Positions 1 to 6,939 of a DNA stretch of 15,917 bases are shown in pieces (position 1 is the stretch's first letter; each line of letters starts with the position of its first letter). The position numbers and the translations under genes are program-made. The stretch spans positions 1 through 15,917 of the forward strand of contig QMVA01000014.1 of the NCBI GenBank assembly GCA_003660865.1, written 5' to 3'. Below the pieces are notes generated by a model. That model saw nothing but the letters and a program-made list of their open reading frames with translations, did no database searches and was not told where the DNA came from. This DNA is from Candidatus Nanohalarchaeota archaeon. GTDB lineage: Archaea; EX4484-52; B79-G9.

Positions 1-17
1 ACGACCTCGCCACCAAT

Positions 18-25
18 ATACTTAT
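18..25 (+). promoter_or_regulatory. Possible TATA-like box at the left edge
   Basis: An AT-rich stretch at 15-31 contains ATACTTAT, the same 8-mer found just before the helicase gene (3372) and before the TPR gene (8409). An archaeal start site would lie about 25 bases downstream, near 45-50, ahead of the first gene. A GGAGGT at 33-38 followed by ATG at 45 leads only to an immediate stop, so it opens no real gene. The direction of the box is uncertain because whatever lies left of the window is unseen. Confidence 0.25.
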
Positions 26-127
26 AATATTCGGAGGTTATTAAATGTTATAATGGCAACACATATCAGAAGAATGGGAAATTTCATTTCCTCTTATTCC
101 TGATTGGGAATTATCATAGAAGAGAAA

Positions 128-685
128 ATGAAGTCTACTGCTTCTGAGACTCTGTTGAATCAGGCCTATCTTCTGGCTGACAGATACCGGGATACATTTG
201 AACTCTGCCGGGGTAAAGAATCGATGGGGTGGAGTTACGGGTCTAATGCAAAAGGGCTGGCAGTCCCGTTTTTTCTGATGCTCCTGTGCAAAGAAGATGT
301 GAATTCACTGAAAAATCTGAAATGGATATGGGATGGTGCTGTCGGCAATGCAGGCGAATATTATCTTCAATGCGATCAGGATATCCAGACGGGATTTCGT
401 GCGGCAGTGGATAAGGTTTTTGAGTCGGTGCAGCTTTCAGATGATGAAGCGAGTAAGTATCTGGACTGGTGTGTTGATGAAACTAGGAAAAGAGTTGACG
501 CAATTGTCGAAACTAAGCACCGCAGGAGTTACTGTAAGGCAGTTATTTTGCTTGGGGCTCTTGCTGAAGTGCTTGGAAGTAGGGGTATGAGTGCAGAGGG
601 TTACAGGTTGATTGAAAAGTATCACAGGAAATATAATCATTATTCTGCTTTCAGGAAAGAATTGAAAGAGGCTACAGGAATGTAG
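128..685 (+). CDS. Protein resembling the C-terminal region of SWIM zinc-finger proteins
   Basis: A 185-residue protein if it starts at the ATG at 128; an in-frame TTG at 104 would add eight residues. No strong ribosome binding site decides between them. It looks cytosolic and mostly helical, with no signal peptide or membrane segment. The last 50 residues, from KHRRSYCKAVILLGALAEVL to HYSAFRKELKEA, resemble the tail I recall from SWIM zinc-finger family proteins. The CxC...CxH finger itself is absent here and in the 100 bases upstream. The frame is open back to base 2 except for one TGA at 101-103, so this may be a free-standing tail module or the remnant of a longer gene. Its SWIM relationship links it to the SNF2-SWIM gene at 9413. 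Function unknown; the similarity is from memory. Confidence 0.6.
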   Translation: MKSTASETLLNQAYLLADRYRDTFELCRGKESMGWSYGSNAKGLAVPFFLMLLCKEDVNSLKNLKWIWDGAVGNAGEYYLQCDQDIQTGFRAAVDKVFESVQLSDDEASKYLDWCVDETRKRVDAIVETKHRRSYCKAVILLGALAEVLGSRGMSAEGYRLIEKYHRKYNHYSAFRKELKEATGM

Positions 686-734
686 ATGTGGGGATTATGT
701 GTGGTATATTTTATGGGTATGAGGTGGTGCTAAT

Positions 735-1043
735 ATGAAACCGGGTTCAAGAGATATAAAATATGACGTGCTGATTGAAGGTGCAGAACTTGAGGAGTTA
801 AAAAAGTGCAGCGGAGCGATGGCGGAATCATTTGGACTGGACAGGAGGATTGAGAAATACCAAGGGAAACGCCCGATAGGCTTGTATCGCTGGGATATAG
901 AGTGCTTGGTGATGGCAATTGAATGGGGCATTAATGATTTAAAAGTGAATCCCAATAAAAATGCTAAAGAGATTGCGATATTAGAGAAACTATATGCCAG
1001 GATGAAGAAACTTGAGGATGTCGCTTTTGATAAATTTAAGTGA
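735..1043 (+). CDS. Conserved-looking hypothetical protein, 102 aa
   Basis: The ATG at 735 is preceded by a clear GAGGTGGTG Shine-Dalgarno at 721-729, which fixes the start. The protein is short, soluble and mainly helical by eye. A central segment reads FGLDRRIEKYQGKRPIGLYR followed by W-D-I-E-C-L, a dense run of charged and aromatic residues that looks conserved; I have an unproven memory of similar stand-alone proteins in bacteria and archaea. There are no zinc ligands or membrane segments. It lies 49 bases after the preceding gene on the same strand and before the hairpin region at 1103-1260. Function unknown. Confidence 0.7.
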   Translation: MKPGSRDIKYDVLIEGAELEELKKCSGAMAESFGLDRRIEKYQGKRPIGLYRWDIECLVMAIEWGINDLKVNPNKNAKEIAILEKLYARMKKLEDVAFDKFK

Positions 1044-1102
1044 TTATGTATTTTGATGTACAGTATAAGATGGTTGCAGTATTATAAAGAAATAGATTTC
1101 TG

Positions 1103-1137
1103 CCCGGTTTGAGCGACCGAAGGGAGCGGAAACCGGG
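1103..1137 (+). repeat. Hairpin 1 with 18-base core shared with hairpin 2
   Basis: A perfect 8-bp outer stem, CCCGGTTT (1103-1110) with AAACCGGG (1130-1137), encloses the core AGCGACCGAAGGGAGCGG at 1112-1129. The core can itself fold: G1113-C1127 and C1114-G1126, then tandem G-A/A-G mismatches (1115/1125 and 1116/1124), then C1117-G1123 and C1118-G1122 closing a GAA loop. The same core recurs exactly at 1233-1250 inside a different stem. There is no T-tract, so an intrinsic terminator is unlikely. It could be a REP-like DNA palindrome or a structured RNA in the 3' end of the upstream gene or the leader of the next. Confidence 0.75.
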
Positions 1138-1172
1138 AGCTATGTTAACATTTTTAAGAATAAATTCCCGCT

Positions 1173-1198
1173 CGCAAAGGGCGCTTTCTAACTTTGCG
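1173..1198 (+). repeat. Hairpin between the twin elements
   Basis: CGCAAAG at 1173-1179 pairs exactly with CTTTGCG at 1192-1198 across a 12-base loop. It sits between the two core-bearing hairpins, so the gap 1044-1290 contains three consecutive stem-loops and no coding signal. It does not share the core sequence. The inverted repeat is certain; any function is inference. Confidence 0.5.
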
Positions 1199-1220
1199 CA
1201 ATAGGCTGAAGCGCGTCATG

Positions 1221-1260
1221 CCCCCAGTCTATAGCGACCGAAGGGAGCGGTGAATGGGGG
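1221..1260 (+). repeat. Hairpin 2 with the same 18-base core
   Basis: CCCCCA (1221-1226) pairs with TGGGGG (1255-1260), with further pairs T1228-A1253 and C1229-G1252. Inside is AGCGACCGAAGGGAGCGG at 1233-1250, identical to 1112-1129. The outer stem is unrelated in sequence to that of hairpin 1 yet still pairs, the pattern expected if structure is conserved. The element ends 20 bases before the Shine-Dalgarno of the next gene (1281), so it lies in or next to that gene's leader. Confidence 0.7.
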
Positions 1261-1290
1261 TTATTGACATAAGATAAGCAGGTGGTGGAC

Positions 1291-1788
1291 ATGAAGGAAA
1301 TACATCCAGATGTTATCGAGGAAGCATTCAAAAAAATGGGAGAGATGACTCCAAAAAAAGTACATGAAATTATTGAACGTATGGACAAAGAACAGCCTCT
1401 TATTCTTGGCTATCTTATGGGAGTGGATGGCGATGCTTTAAATATGGATGAGCGGGAGGTATTGCTTTACTTAGGGGTTGTTGTCTGGCAGATTATATCA
1501 CGAAAAGGAAAGGGGGAAGACACACCATTACCTGAAATTACAGAAGATATTTTAGATAATGCCGTAAAGTCAAATGAGAAGATGCTTGAATCTCTTGAAA
1601 ATGTGTCATCAGATGATTTTACAGATTCTGTAGGGAAGATAATCAAGAATAATTCACACCCGGAACTTCTAAAAGTTGTTGTCGAGACATTGATGGAAGA
1701 GCCAGAGGATGATTGTGTGATAAGGGATGAGAATAAAGGGATGATGATGATTTACCTGAAAACGGTTATTGATTGTTTTAGCAGGTAA
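1291..1788 (+). CDS. Conserved-looking acidic helical protein, unknown function
   Basis: A 165-residue protein from the ATG at 1291. GGTGGT at 1281-1286 makes a well-placed ribosome binding site, so I prefer this over the in-frame GTG at 1282, which lies inside that site. The sequence is acidic and helical, with no membrane segment or zinc ligands. Segments that look conserved are a repeat-like N-terminus (MTPKKVHEIIERM), DEREVLLYLGVVVWQII near residue 50, and a C-terminal ENKGMMMIYLKTVID. I recall similar uncharacterised proteins but cannot name a family. The stop is 30 bases before the start of the next gene, which has a strong Shine-Dalgarno, suggesting co-transcription. The hairpin element at 1221-1260 lies just upstream and may affect its expression. 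Confidence 0.75.
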   Translation: MKEIHPDVIEEAFKKMGEMTPKKVHEIIERMDKEQPLILGYLMGVDGDALNMDEREVLLYLGVVVWQIISRKGKGEDTPLPEITEDILDNAVKSNEKMLESLENVSSDDFTDSVGKIIKNNSHPELLKVVVETLMEEPEDDCVIRDENKGMMMIYLKTVIDCFSR

Positions 1789-1818
1789 TTCTATGGTTTA
1801 ACAGGAGGGGGTGATGTT

Positions 1819-2247
1819 ATGGCGCGCAGAGGTTGGGTTTTTAACCCGGGTTCGGGAGGTGTGAATATTCCTGAGGATGTTCAAGATGAGGTTAGGAAGC
1901 GCATTATGCGCATTGCTGATGAGCGATTCAAGGGGAAATATACCCGTCTTGATATTCGTTTCCGTGGACAGTTCTGCTATATTGATGCTTTTACTGATTC
2001 TTTGGTTGTTGATGACGATAGCAATCCTGAGGCGTGGGGTGAGACTAAAGAAGAGTATATTGAGAGGGTCAGGAATACGCCGACTCACTTGTGCCGGCTG
2101 CGATATTTTGGCTCGGATAAATGGGGGTTTGCTTCCTATACCTATAGCAATGAGAAGTATGAATTGTCTGTTTACCCTGACGGTGAGTTCTTTGGCAAGC
2201 CAGAGGAGGCGTTTATGAGTTCAGCGGAAATGTATCTGAATGATTAG
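1819..2247 (+). CDS. Small conserved-looking protein with MARRGWVFNPGSGG start, unknown function
   Basis: A 142-residue soluble protein. AGGAGGGGGTGAT at about 1802-1814 is a very strong ribosome binding site for the ATG at 1819. The N-terminus MARRGWVFNPGSGGVNIPED, the segment TRLDIRFRGQFCYIDAF and the C-terminal CRLRYFG...FASYTYSNEKYE are rich in aromatic and glycine residues and look like a compact alpha/beta fold. From memory this matches an uncharacterised family found in both bacteria and archaea; I cannot assign a function or accession. It lies 30 bases downstream of the acidic helical gene and 39 bases upstream of the EEP gene, likely one transcription unit. Confidence 0.75.
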   Translation: MARRGWVFNPGSGGVNIPEDVQDEVRKRIMRIADERFKGKYTRLDIRFRGQFCYIDAFTDSLVVDDDSNPEAWGETKEEYIERVRNTPTHLCRLRYFGSDKWGFASYTYSNEKYELSVYPDGEFFGKPEEAFMSSAEMYLND

Positions 2248-2286
2248 GCAGATTAGTGTTGCCATGAAAAGAAGGAGTGCTGTAAA

Positions 2287-3304
2287 ATGAGAGATGTACT
2301 GAATATGGGAAATGATAATTCAGGAACGTATATTTCTGCGAAGACCAGTAAGAAGACAAAAATAGTCATGATGTTTTTTTTTGGAAATTGTTGGAGTTGT
2401 TTTGTTTCTTGCTACGCTTGGGACTGTGGCTGGTTTTTTAGGTAAATTATACTGGATTCTGGATAATTTTAGTGCTTTTCGGGTGCAATATTGTTTTGTT
2501 CTTTCTGTTTGTGCTGTAATTTTGGGTGTTGGCAAAAGATATAAGATGAGTGCGCTTGCTTTTGTGTTTGCGATGCTGAATCTTGTTTTGATCCTGCCGT
2601 TTTATTTTGGAGAGGATGCAGGACATAGTGCGCAGGAACCGCTTAAATTGATGATGTTTAATGTTAATACATGGAATTCTGGTTATGATGCTGTGTTGGA
2701 TTATGTTAAGGAAGTTGACCCGGATTTTGTCGCTCTTCTGGAACTTAATCCTGTGTGGTGGAGAAATATAGAGCCGCTGCTTGAGCGATACCCGTATTAT
2801 GAAAAGAGATTGCATAGTGATAATTATGGTGTTGCTTTCCTGAGTAAATATCCTATGAACGCAGAGGTTGTTACGGGCCTCTGTAATCTTGATGTGCCAA
2901 GTATAATAGCTGATGTTGAATATGATGAACAGAAGCTGACAGTAATCACAACTCATCCATTGCCTCCGGTCGGTGAGTTATATTTCACTAACAGGAATCA
3001 GCAACTTGAAAATCTGGCGCAGTTGGCCAGTTCAATAGAAGGTAATATTATCCTTGCCGGCGATCTCAATACGGCTCCGTGGTCTGTGTTTTTTAGTGAA
3101 TTTGTGGATGATTCCGGGCTGCGCGATAGCAGCAGGGGATTTGGAGTCCAGCCGTCATGGCCTACGATGGTGCCATTTCTCTATACTCCTATTGACCACT
3201 GCCTTGTTTCTGAGAATGTAGTTATTCATGACCGCCAAACCGGACCTGACCTTGGGTCTGACCATTTACCTGTTGTTGTTGAATTTAGTCTTTTGGATGA
3301 GTAA
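2287..3304 (+). CDS. Membrane-anchored EEP-fold phosphatase/nuclease, split by a frameshift in a T9 run
   Basis: The gene appears to start at the ATG at 2287 (AAGGAG at 2272-2277). Frame 1 runs 52 codons and stops at 2443; the main domain is in frame 2. Removing one T from the nine at 2374-2382 joins them into a 338-residue protein. The joined N-terminus is lysine-rich (KTSKKTK), then three hydrophobic segments near residues 26-52, 62-82 and 86-107. The EEP domain follows, with MFNVN, the Glu of LLELN, TTHP, GDLN, PIDH and GSDH, so all expected catalytic motifs are present. Three helices with a positive N-terminus put the domain outside the membrane, as in VanJ-type proteins. A lipid or phospho-ester phosphatase is therefore at least as likely as a nuclease. 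Without the shift, translation could only start at a TTG at 2381 with no binding site. Confidence 0.8.
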
Positions 3305-3334
3305 ATTTGTGTGGTCTATTAGGTGAGTGACTTT

Positions 3335-3361
3335 ATGACACCTGTCATCAATTTTTATTTT
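3335..3361 (+). promoter_or_regulatory. Palindrome followed by T-rich tract between EEP and helicase genes
   Basis: ATGACA (3335-3340) and TGTCAT (3343-3348) form a perfect 6-bp inverted repeat with a 2-base centre, followed by a T-rich tract at 3351-3361. It could end transcription of the EEP gene, act as an operator, or supply a TATA-like box for the helicase: the T-rich centre is about 25 bases before the ATG at 3381, which would give a leaderless transcript. The sequence alone does not choose among these. Confidence 0.35.
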
Positions 3362-3380
3362 TGCATGCGAAATACTTATC

Positions 3381-4805
3381 ATGGGCACTGCTAATGTAAT
3401 CATATTCCAGAAAGGTCATGATATTGCTGTTGAGTCTGATACTGCGCTTGATGTAGCGCATCTTGTGCCGCTTGAGGATGAGGTAAAAGAGCCGCTTCTT
3501 GTGAGGGAAATGTCCTCTTATAAGACTAATCTCGAGTACAAGTACAGGGTTCTTCCTATGCATTATTTTTCTGTTAAGGATGCGCTTGCGAAGGAAAAGA
3601 TCACTGTCAAGTTCAGGGATGAGAATAAGTTGAGCTTCAGGACAAAGCTTAAGGTTACGCCAAGGGATTACCAGGCGCAGGCGCATAAGATGTGGGTTGG
3701 AAATGATATGCGGGGTGTTGTTGTCCTGCCTACAGGTACAGGTAAGACTATTCAGGCGCTTATTGCTATTGATTATCTCTGTGAGAATACGCTGGTTGTT
3801 GTGCCTACAATTGACCTGATTAAGCAGTGGAAGATGTCTGTTGTTGAAAACCTGGGTGTCCGGGAGGATGATATTGGTGTTTTCGGGGGCGGAGAGCATG
3901 AGATTAAGGCAATCACGATTATTACGTATGCATCTGCGCAAAAGTATATCAGTGCGCTTGCAGTCAGGTTTGATCTTGTTATTTTTGATGAAGTGCATCA
4001 TCTTCCAAGCGAGGTTTACAGGACTATTGCCATGGGACTGATTGCAAGGCACCGCCTTGGGCTTTCTGCGACCCCGGAAAGGGCAGATGAATTGCATCTG
4101 GACCTTGATGATCTGATTGGCCCTGTTGTTTTCAGGAAAGAGCATGAGGATGTTTCTTCGTATATTGCGAATTTTAAACTTGAGAAAATCAGTGTTAAGT
4201 TGAGTGATGAGGAAAAGGAGAGGTATGATGAGAATATGAAGATATTCAGAAATTTTCTGATTTCAAGAAGAATCAGGTTTACCGGACCGCGGAGCTATTC
4301 CAGGATTGTCATGATGTCGGGGCGAAGCAAGGCAGCGTATGATGCGCTGATTGCGCATAATGAGGCAAGGAAGATAGCGCTTAATGCTGATGCGAAGATA
4401 AAAGTTGTGCTTGAGTTGCTTGAAAAGCACAGGAAGGATAAAGTGATTATATTTTCTGAGTATATCTCTATTGTTGAGATTATCTCAAAGAAGTATCTTA
4501 TTGCGCTTATTACGTCAAAGACCGGCAGGAAAGAAAGAGAGACAATTCTTTCTCATTTCAGGGACGGGACTTATACGAAAATTGCAAGCGGCAAGGTGCT
4601 TGATGAAGGGATTGATGTGGCGGATGCGTCTGTCGGCATCATTATTAGCGGGACCGGGAGCAAGCGGGAGTATATACAGAGGCTTGGGCGAATATTGCGG
4701 CCTAAGAAGGATACTGCTGTGCTTTATGAGCTTGTGAGTGAGAAGACGCTTGAGACCAAGGCGGCAAGCCGGCGGAAACTGAAAAGGAAGGGAGAGGATA
4801 AATGA
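3381..4805 (+). CDS. XPB-like superfamily 2 DNA helicase
   Basis: A 474-residue ATP-dependent DNA helicase, the usual size for archaeal XPB. In archaea XPB works with the Bax1 nuclease on damaged or bubble DNA, a proposed nucleotide-excision-repair role. Visible motifs: the Q-like region TPRDYQ (93-98), Walker A PTGTGKT (117-123), Walker B DEVH (203-206), SAT (229-231), IIFSEY (356-361) and motif VI QRLGRILRP (433-441). Residues 1-90 fit an N-terminal damage-recognition-like domain. The tail is strongly basic. Where archaeal XPB has the R-E-D motif just after motif III, this protein has R-A-D (234-236), by memory-based alignment. The stop overlaps the next gene by 4 bases (ATGA), so the two are translationally coupled. 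The start is uncertain: an ATACTTAT box lies only one base before the ATG, and no Shine-Dalgarno is visible. Confidence 0.9.
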   Translation: MGTANVIIFQKGHDIAVESDTALDVAHLVPLEDEVKEPLLVREMSSYKTNLEYKYRVLPMHYFSVKDALAKEKITVKFRDENKLSFRTKLKVTPRDYQAQAHKMWVGNDMRGVVVLPTGTGKTIQALIAIDYLCENTLVVVPTIDLIKQWKMSVVENLGVREDDIGVFGGGEHEIKAITIITYASAQKYISALAVRFDLVIFDEVHHLPSEVYRTIAMGLIARHRLGLSATPERADELHLDLDDLIGPVVFRKEHEDVSSYIANFKLEKISVKLSDEEKERYDENMKIFRNFLISRRIRFTGPRSYSRIVMMSGRSKAAYDALIAHNEARKIALNADAKIKVVLELLEKHRKDKVIIFSEYISIVEIISKKYLIALITSKTGRKERETILSHFRDGTYTKIASGKVLDEGIDVADASVGIIISGTGSKREYIQRLGRILRPKKDTAVLYELVSEKTLETKAASRRKLKRKGEDK

Positions 4806-6505
4806 GAAATGTATCTATACCTGTTGCCCTGATTAAGTTCCGGCGAAAGCAAAGGGAGAAAGGCAAATATATTGTGCCTTTCTTTTTGAAGGATGAGGAT
4901 GAGATGAAGATAGAGCAGGTGGTTGAATATTATGACAGCATGTGCGACAGGAAAATAGGGGATTTTGATGAGAAGAGAATTATTGAGATTATGGATGATA
5001 TGAAGGTCGGGCGGGCTGTACAGTTTGTTATGGGTAATTTTTACTGTTTCAGGAGTCCTGATTTTAGTGGGTATTTTTCTTCGCGGGATGTTGAGGTCCT
5101 GGATAAGATGGGTGTTTCAAGTGCTGGATCATTGAGAGGACTGTTGTTTGAGTTTGTTAATGAAAGGTATGGGGGGTTTTGTGGTGCGCGGGACAAGGTA
5201 ATTTTGGAGTTTGGTGATAAGTGGGGGTTGGGGGATGGTGTTGATGATGCGCTTTGGAGTGACCAGGATGATGAGAAAGTGCTTGGGAAATGCGGGGATG
5301 TTAAGGATGTTGTGCTTTTGTATAATCGCGGTGTGATTAAGACTCTTTTTTCGAATTCTGAGAATGTCAGCATAGTGCTTCCTGAACTCCCCGGGAGGAT
5401 GATTCGAAGAATATATTTGCTGTGCAAGTATAATGGTGTGCTTTGTGATATTTCTGTTGAAGGTGAAGGTGAAGGTGAAGGTGAAGGTGAAGGTGGAGGT
5501 GGAAGATATGTCCTGGAAATATCCGGGCCCGTGGAGTTGTTTGGGAAGCCGGAGAAGTACGGGCACAAAATCGGCAATGTGGCCATAGGGATTTTCGGGG
5601 TTCTTGAGTGTGTAGAGTATTCTTTTACGTCTGTTGTTTTCATCAAGAACAGGAAGTATGTGTTTTCTATGGCAGGAGAGGAGGTTAAGAGAATGGGACT
5701 GAGAGTTGGTGTTGTGGGCGCTAAGGGGGATGAGTTTGATAGTGCGCCTGAGGAAAAGTTTTTCAGTTTTTTCAGGGATGAGAAATTGTCGTGGAAAGTT
5801 GAGAGGGAGCCTGCGCCGATTGTAACTGATGAGTTTGTTTATGTGCCTGATTTTTCGTTTTTACGGGGGAATTCGAAGGTGTTTGTTGAGATTATGGGGT
5901 ATTTTACTGAGTATTACCAGAAGAAGAAAATCTGGAAATTGGGGCGTATGAAGGAGATGGATGTTCCTATGATTATTGTTGCAAACAGTACGTATGATGA
6001 GGGGATTAAGAGGGAGATTGAGGAGGTTGGTTATCCTGTGGTTTATTTTAAAGGGAAGAATATTCCTTATGGACCTATTTTGAGGATTCTTGAAGAGAAA
6101 TTTAGTGATTTTGATGAGAGAATCAATGTGATTGAGGGTGAAAAGGGGAGGATTGCGGCTGAGATTGATGGGGATGTTGCGCGCGCAGGGTTTGTTCCTG
6201 CGGGTTTGCTTAAGGAGAAGTTTGGGTGCTTTACTGATGATGAGTTTGATGCATGTATGGATGTGATTGGTGTTAATGGGGTGTATATTAAGGGCGCGGG
6301 GGTTTTTTCTGCATCTAAAATTGAGGAGTTGCGGGGAATTGTTGAGGTTGCGTGTTCAAAGAAGAGGGATAGGGCGTATGTTGCCAGAAAGTTTTTGGAT
6401 GCGGGGGTTGATGTTGTTGATGTGGTGGTTGGGTATCTTGGGTATGCGATCAAGTGGCAGGGGCTTTCTAAGACTCAAATCATAAAGCAAAAGAAAAGGA
6501 GTTGA
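4802..6505 (+). CDS. bax1: Bax1/DUF790-type nuclease, partner of XPB
   Basis: A 567-residue protein of the DUF790 family, the Bax1 nuclease that binds archaeal XPB and cuts near single-/double-strand junctions. The GGGAGAGG at 4789-4797 serves the ATG at 4802, which overlaps the helicase stop. Domains: an N-terminal region (1-170) typical of the family; a segment around 190-290 with ISGPVELFG...KYG; and a PD-(D/E)xK-like nuclease core with P349-D350, E363 in FVEIMGYFTEYY and following lysines (374-376), so the likely metal-binding residues are present. Residues 430-567 form a helical tail. An unusual Glu-Gly run (220-231), followed by glycines, is encoded by a GAAGGT repeat in what should be a hairpin turn before the GPVELFG strand. 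The gene is notably rich in G and T on the coding strand. Confidence 0.88.
   Translation: MRNVSIPVALIKFRRKQREKGKYIVPFFLKDEDEMKIEQVVEYYDSMCDRKIGDFDEKRIIEIMDDMKVGRAVQFVMGNFYCFRSPDFSGYFSSRDVEVLDKMGVSSAGSLRGLLFEFVNERYGGFCGARDKVILEFGDKWGLGDGVDDALWSDQDDEKVLGKCGDVKDVVLLYNRGVIKTLFSNSENVSIVLPELPGRMIRRIYLLCKYNGVLCDISVEGEGEGEGEGEGGGGRYVLEISGPVELFGKPEKYGHKIGNVAIGIFGVLECVEYSFTSVVFIKNRKYVFSMAGEEVKRMGLRVGVVGAKGDEFDSAPEEKFFSFFRDEKLSWKVEREPAPIVTDEFVYVPDFSFLRGNSKVFVEIMGYFTEYYQKKKIWKLGRMKEMDVPMIIVANSTYDEGIKREIEEVGYPVVYFKGKNIPYGPILRILEEKFSDFDERINVIEGEKGRIAAEIDGDVARAGFVPAGLLKEKFGCFTDDEFDACMDVIGVNGVYIKGAGVFSASKIEELRGIVEVACSKKRDRAYVARKFLDAGVDVVDVVVGYLGYAIKWQGLSKTQIIKQKKRS
5459..5500 (+). repeat. In-frame GAAGGT hexamer repeat inside the nuclease gene
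   Basis: Six perfect GAAGGT units (5459-5494) followed by one variant GGAGGT (5495-5500). The unit length is a multiple of three, so gain or loss of copies changes the length of a Glu-Gly linker without breaking the frame. Such tracts are prone to replication slippage. Confidence 0.95.
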
Positions 6506-6524
6506 AATGACCAGCAATCCCCGC

Positions 6525-6544
6525 TTAAGCTTAAATTATTTTTT
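6525..6544 (+). terminator. Possible terminator after the nuclease gene
   Basis: A small palindrome TTAAGCTTAA (6525-6534) is followed by a T-rich tract ending in six T (6539-6544), about 20-40 bases after the nuclease stop. Archaeal transcription can end at T-runs, but the palindrome is weak, so support is modest. Confidence 0.25.
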
Positions 6545-6565
6545 GTCCAGAAACGAATACAGTAA

Positions 6566-6607
6566 ATGAAATCCATTATTATATTTCATGTAAGTTATAT
6601 AAAAATA
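6566..6607 (+). promoter_or_regulatory. Probable promoter with adjacent inverted repeat before the HicB-like gene
   Basis: TTATATAAAAATA at 6595-6607 is the best TATA-box match in the window; a start near 6630 would leave a leader of about 55 bases before the ATG at 6687. Immediately upstream, ATGAAAT (6566-6572) and ATTTCAT (6583-6589) form a perfect 7-bp inverted repeat with a 10-base spacer, of the kind bound by dimeric regulators. HicB-type proteins often regulate their own promoter, so an operator is plausible but unproven. The rest of the 181-base gap 6506-6686 is AT-rich with no gene visible. Confidence 0.45.
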
Positions 6608-6686
6608 TTTACGAGATGTTAAAAACAAGATAAAATTAAATTGGTCAGATGTATGCGTTTTGAATTAAAGCGGGAATTGCTGTGAA

Positions 6687-6921
6687 ATGACTATGCACGG
6701 ATTTCTTGAGGTTATTGAAAAAGCAAAGGCAGAAGCAAATGGAAACTATTCTGCGTATTCCCCGAATTTGCCGGGCTTGCGCGGCTACGGGTAAAATACA
6801 TGATGAAGCAGAGAAGAATATGTATAAAGCAATCAAAATGCATGTTGAGGGGCTGATGGAAGATTGTTTGCCTGGTTCGAAATCACATACTACAGCAGAA
6901 TATGTTGTTATAAATAAGTAA
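6687..6921 (+). pseudogene. Solitary HicB-like antitoxin-family gene with a one-base frameshift
   Basis: From the ATG at 6687 the frame gives MTMHGFLEVIEKAKAEANGN, then YSAYSPNLPG, and stops at 6792-6794. The adjacent frame continues as CAATGKIHDEAEKNMYKAIK, then MHVEGLMEDCLPGS and a C-terminal TAEYVVI. Dropping one T at 6777/6778 joins the halves into a HicB-type partner domain of about 77 residues with the classical Y-S-A-Y-x-P-x-L-P-G-C signature. HicB proteins bind and neutralise the HicA ribonuclease, but no hicA-like reading frame lies in the 181 bases upstream or the 18 bases downstream, so this is a solitary HicB. Either the gene is dead or the sequence has an indel error. It converges on the minus-strand SEC-C gene, whose stop is 18 bases away. 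Confidence 0.75.
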
Positions 6922-6939
6922 AATAAAGAACAACAGCGC

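Noticed and set aside
101..103. TGA recoding to join the upstream frame with the first gene
   Set aside because: TGA is the normal stop of several genes here (4805, 6505, 9411, 12961, 14199), and residues before it do not look like a conserved protein.
1103..1260. Intrinsic terminators
   Set aside because: The stems lack a following T-run, and the identical core would not be required for termination.
3348..4145. 265-codon minus-strand open frame
   Set aside because: It is a shadow of the XPB-like helicase, whose Walker A, DEVH and SAT motifs are in the plus frame.
5459..5500. CRISPR-like or transposon-end repeat
   Set aside because: Units are 6 bases, contiguous and in frame with the nuclease; there are no spacers.
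5041..5646. Long minus-strand open frames over the nuclease gene, rich in Pro, Ser and Thr
   Set aside because: They are the complement of a G/T-rich coding strand and of the GAAGGT repeat; the plus-strand frame has clear DUF790 motifs.
6506..6686. A hicA toxin gene expected before the HicB-like gene
   Set aside because: The 181-base gap is AT-rich and contains no frame with HicA features; the one after the gene is only 18 bases.
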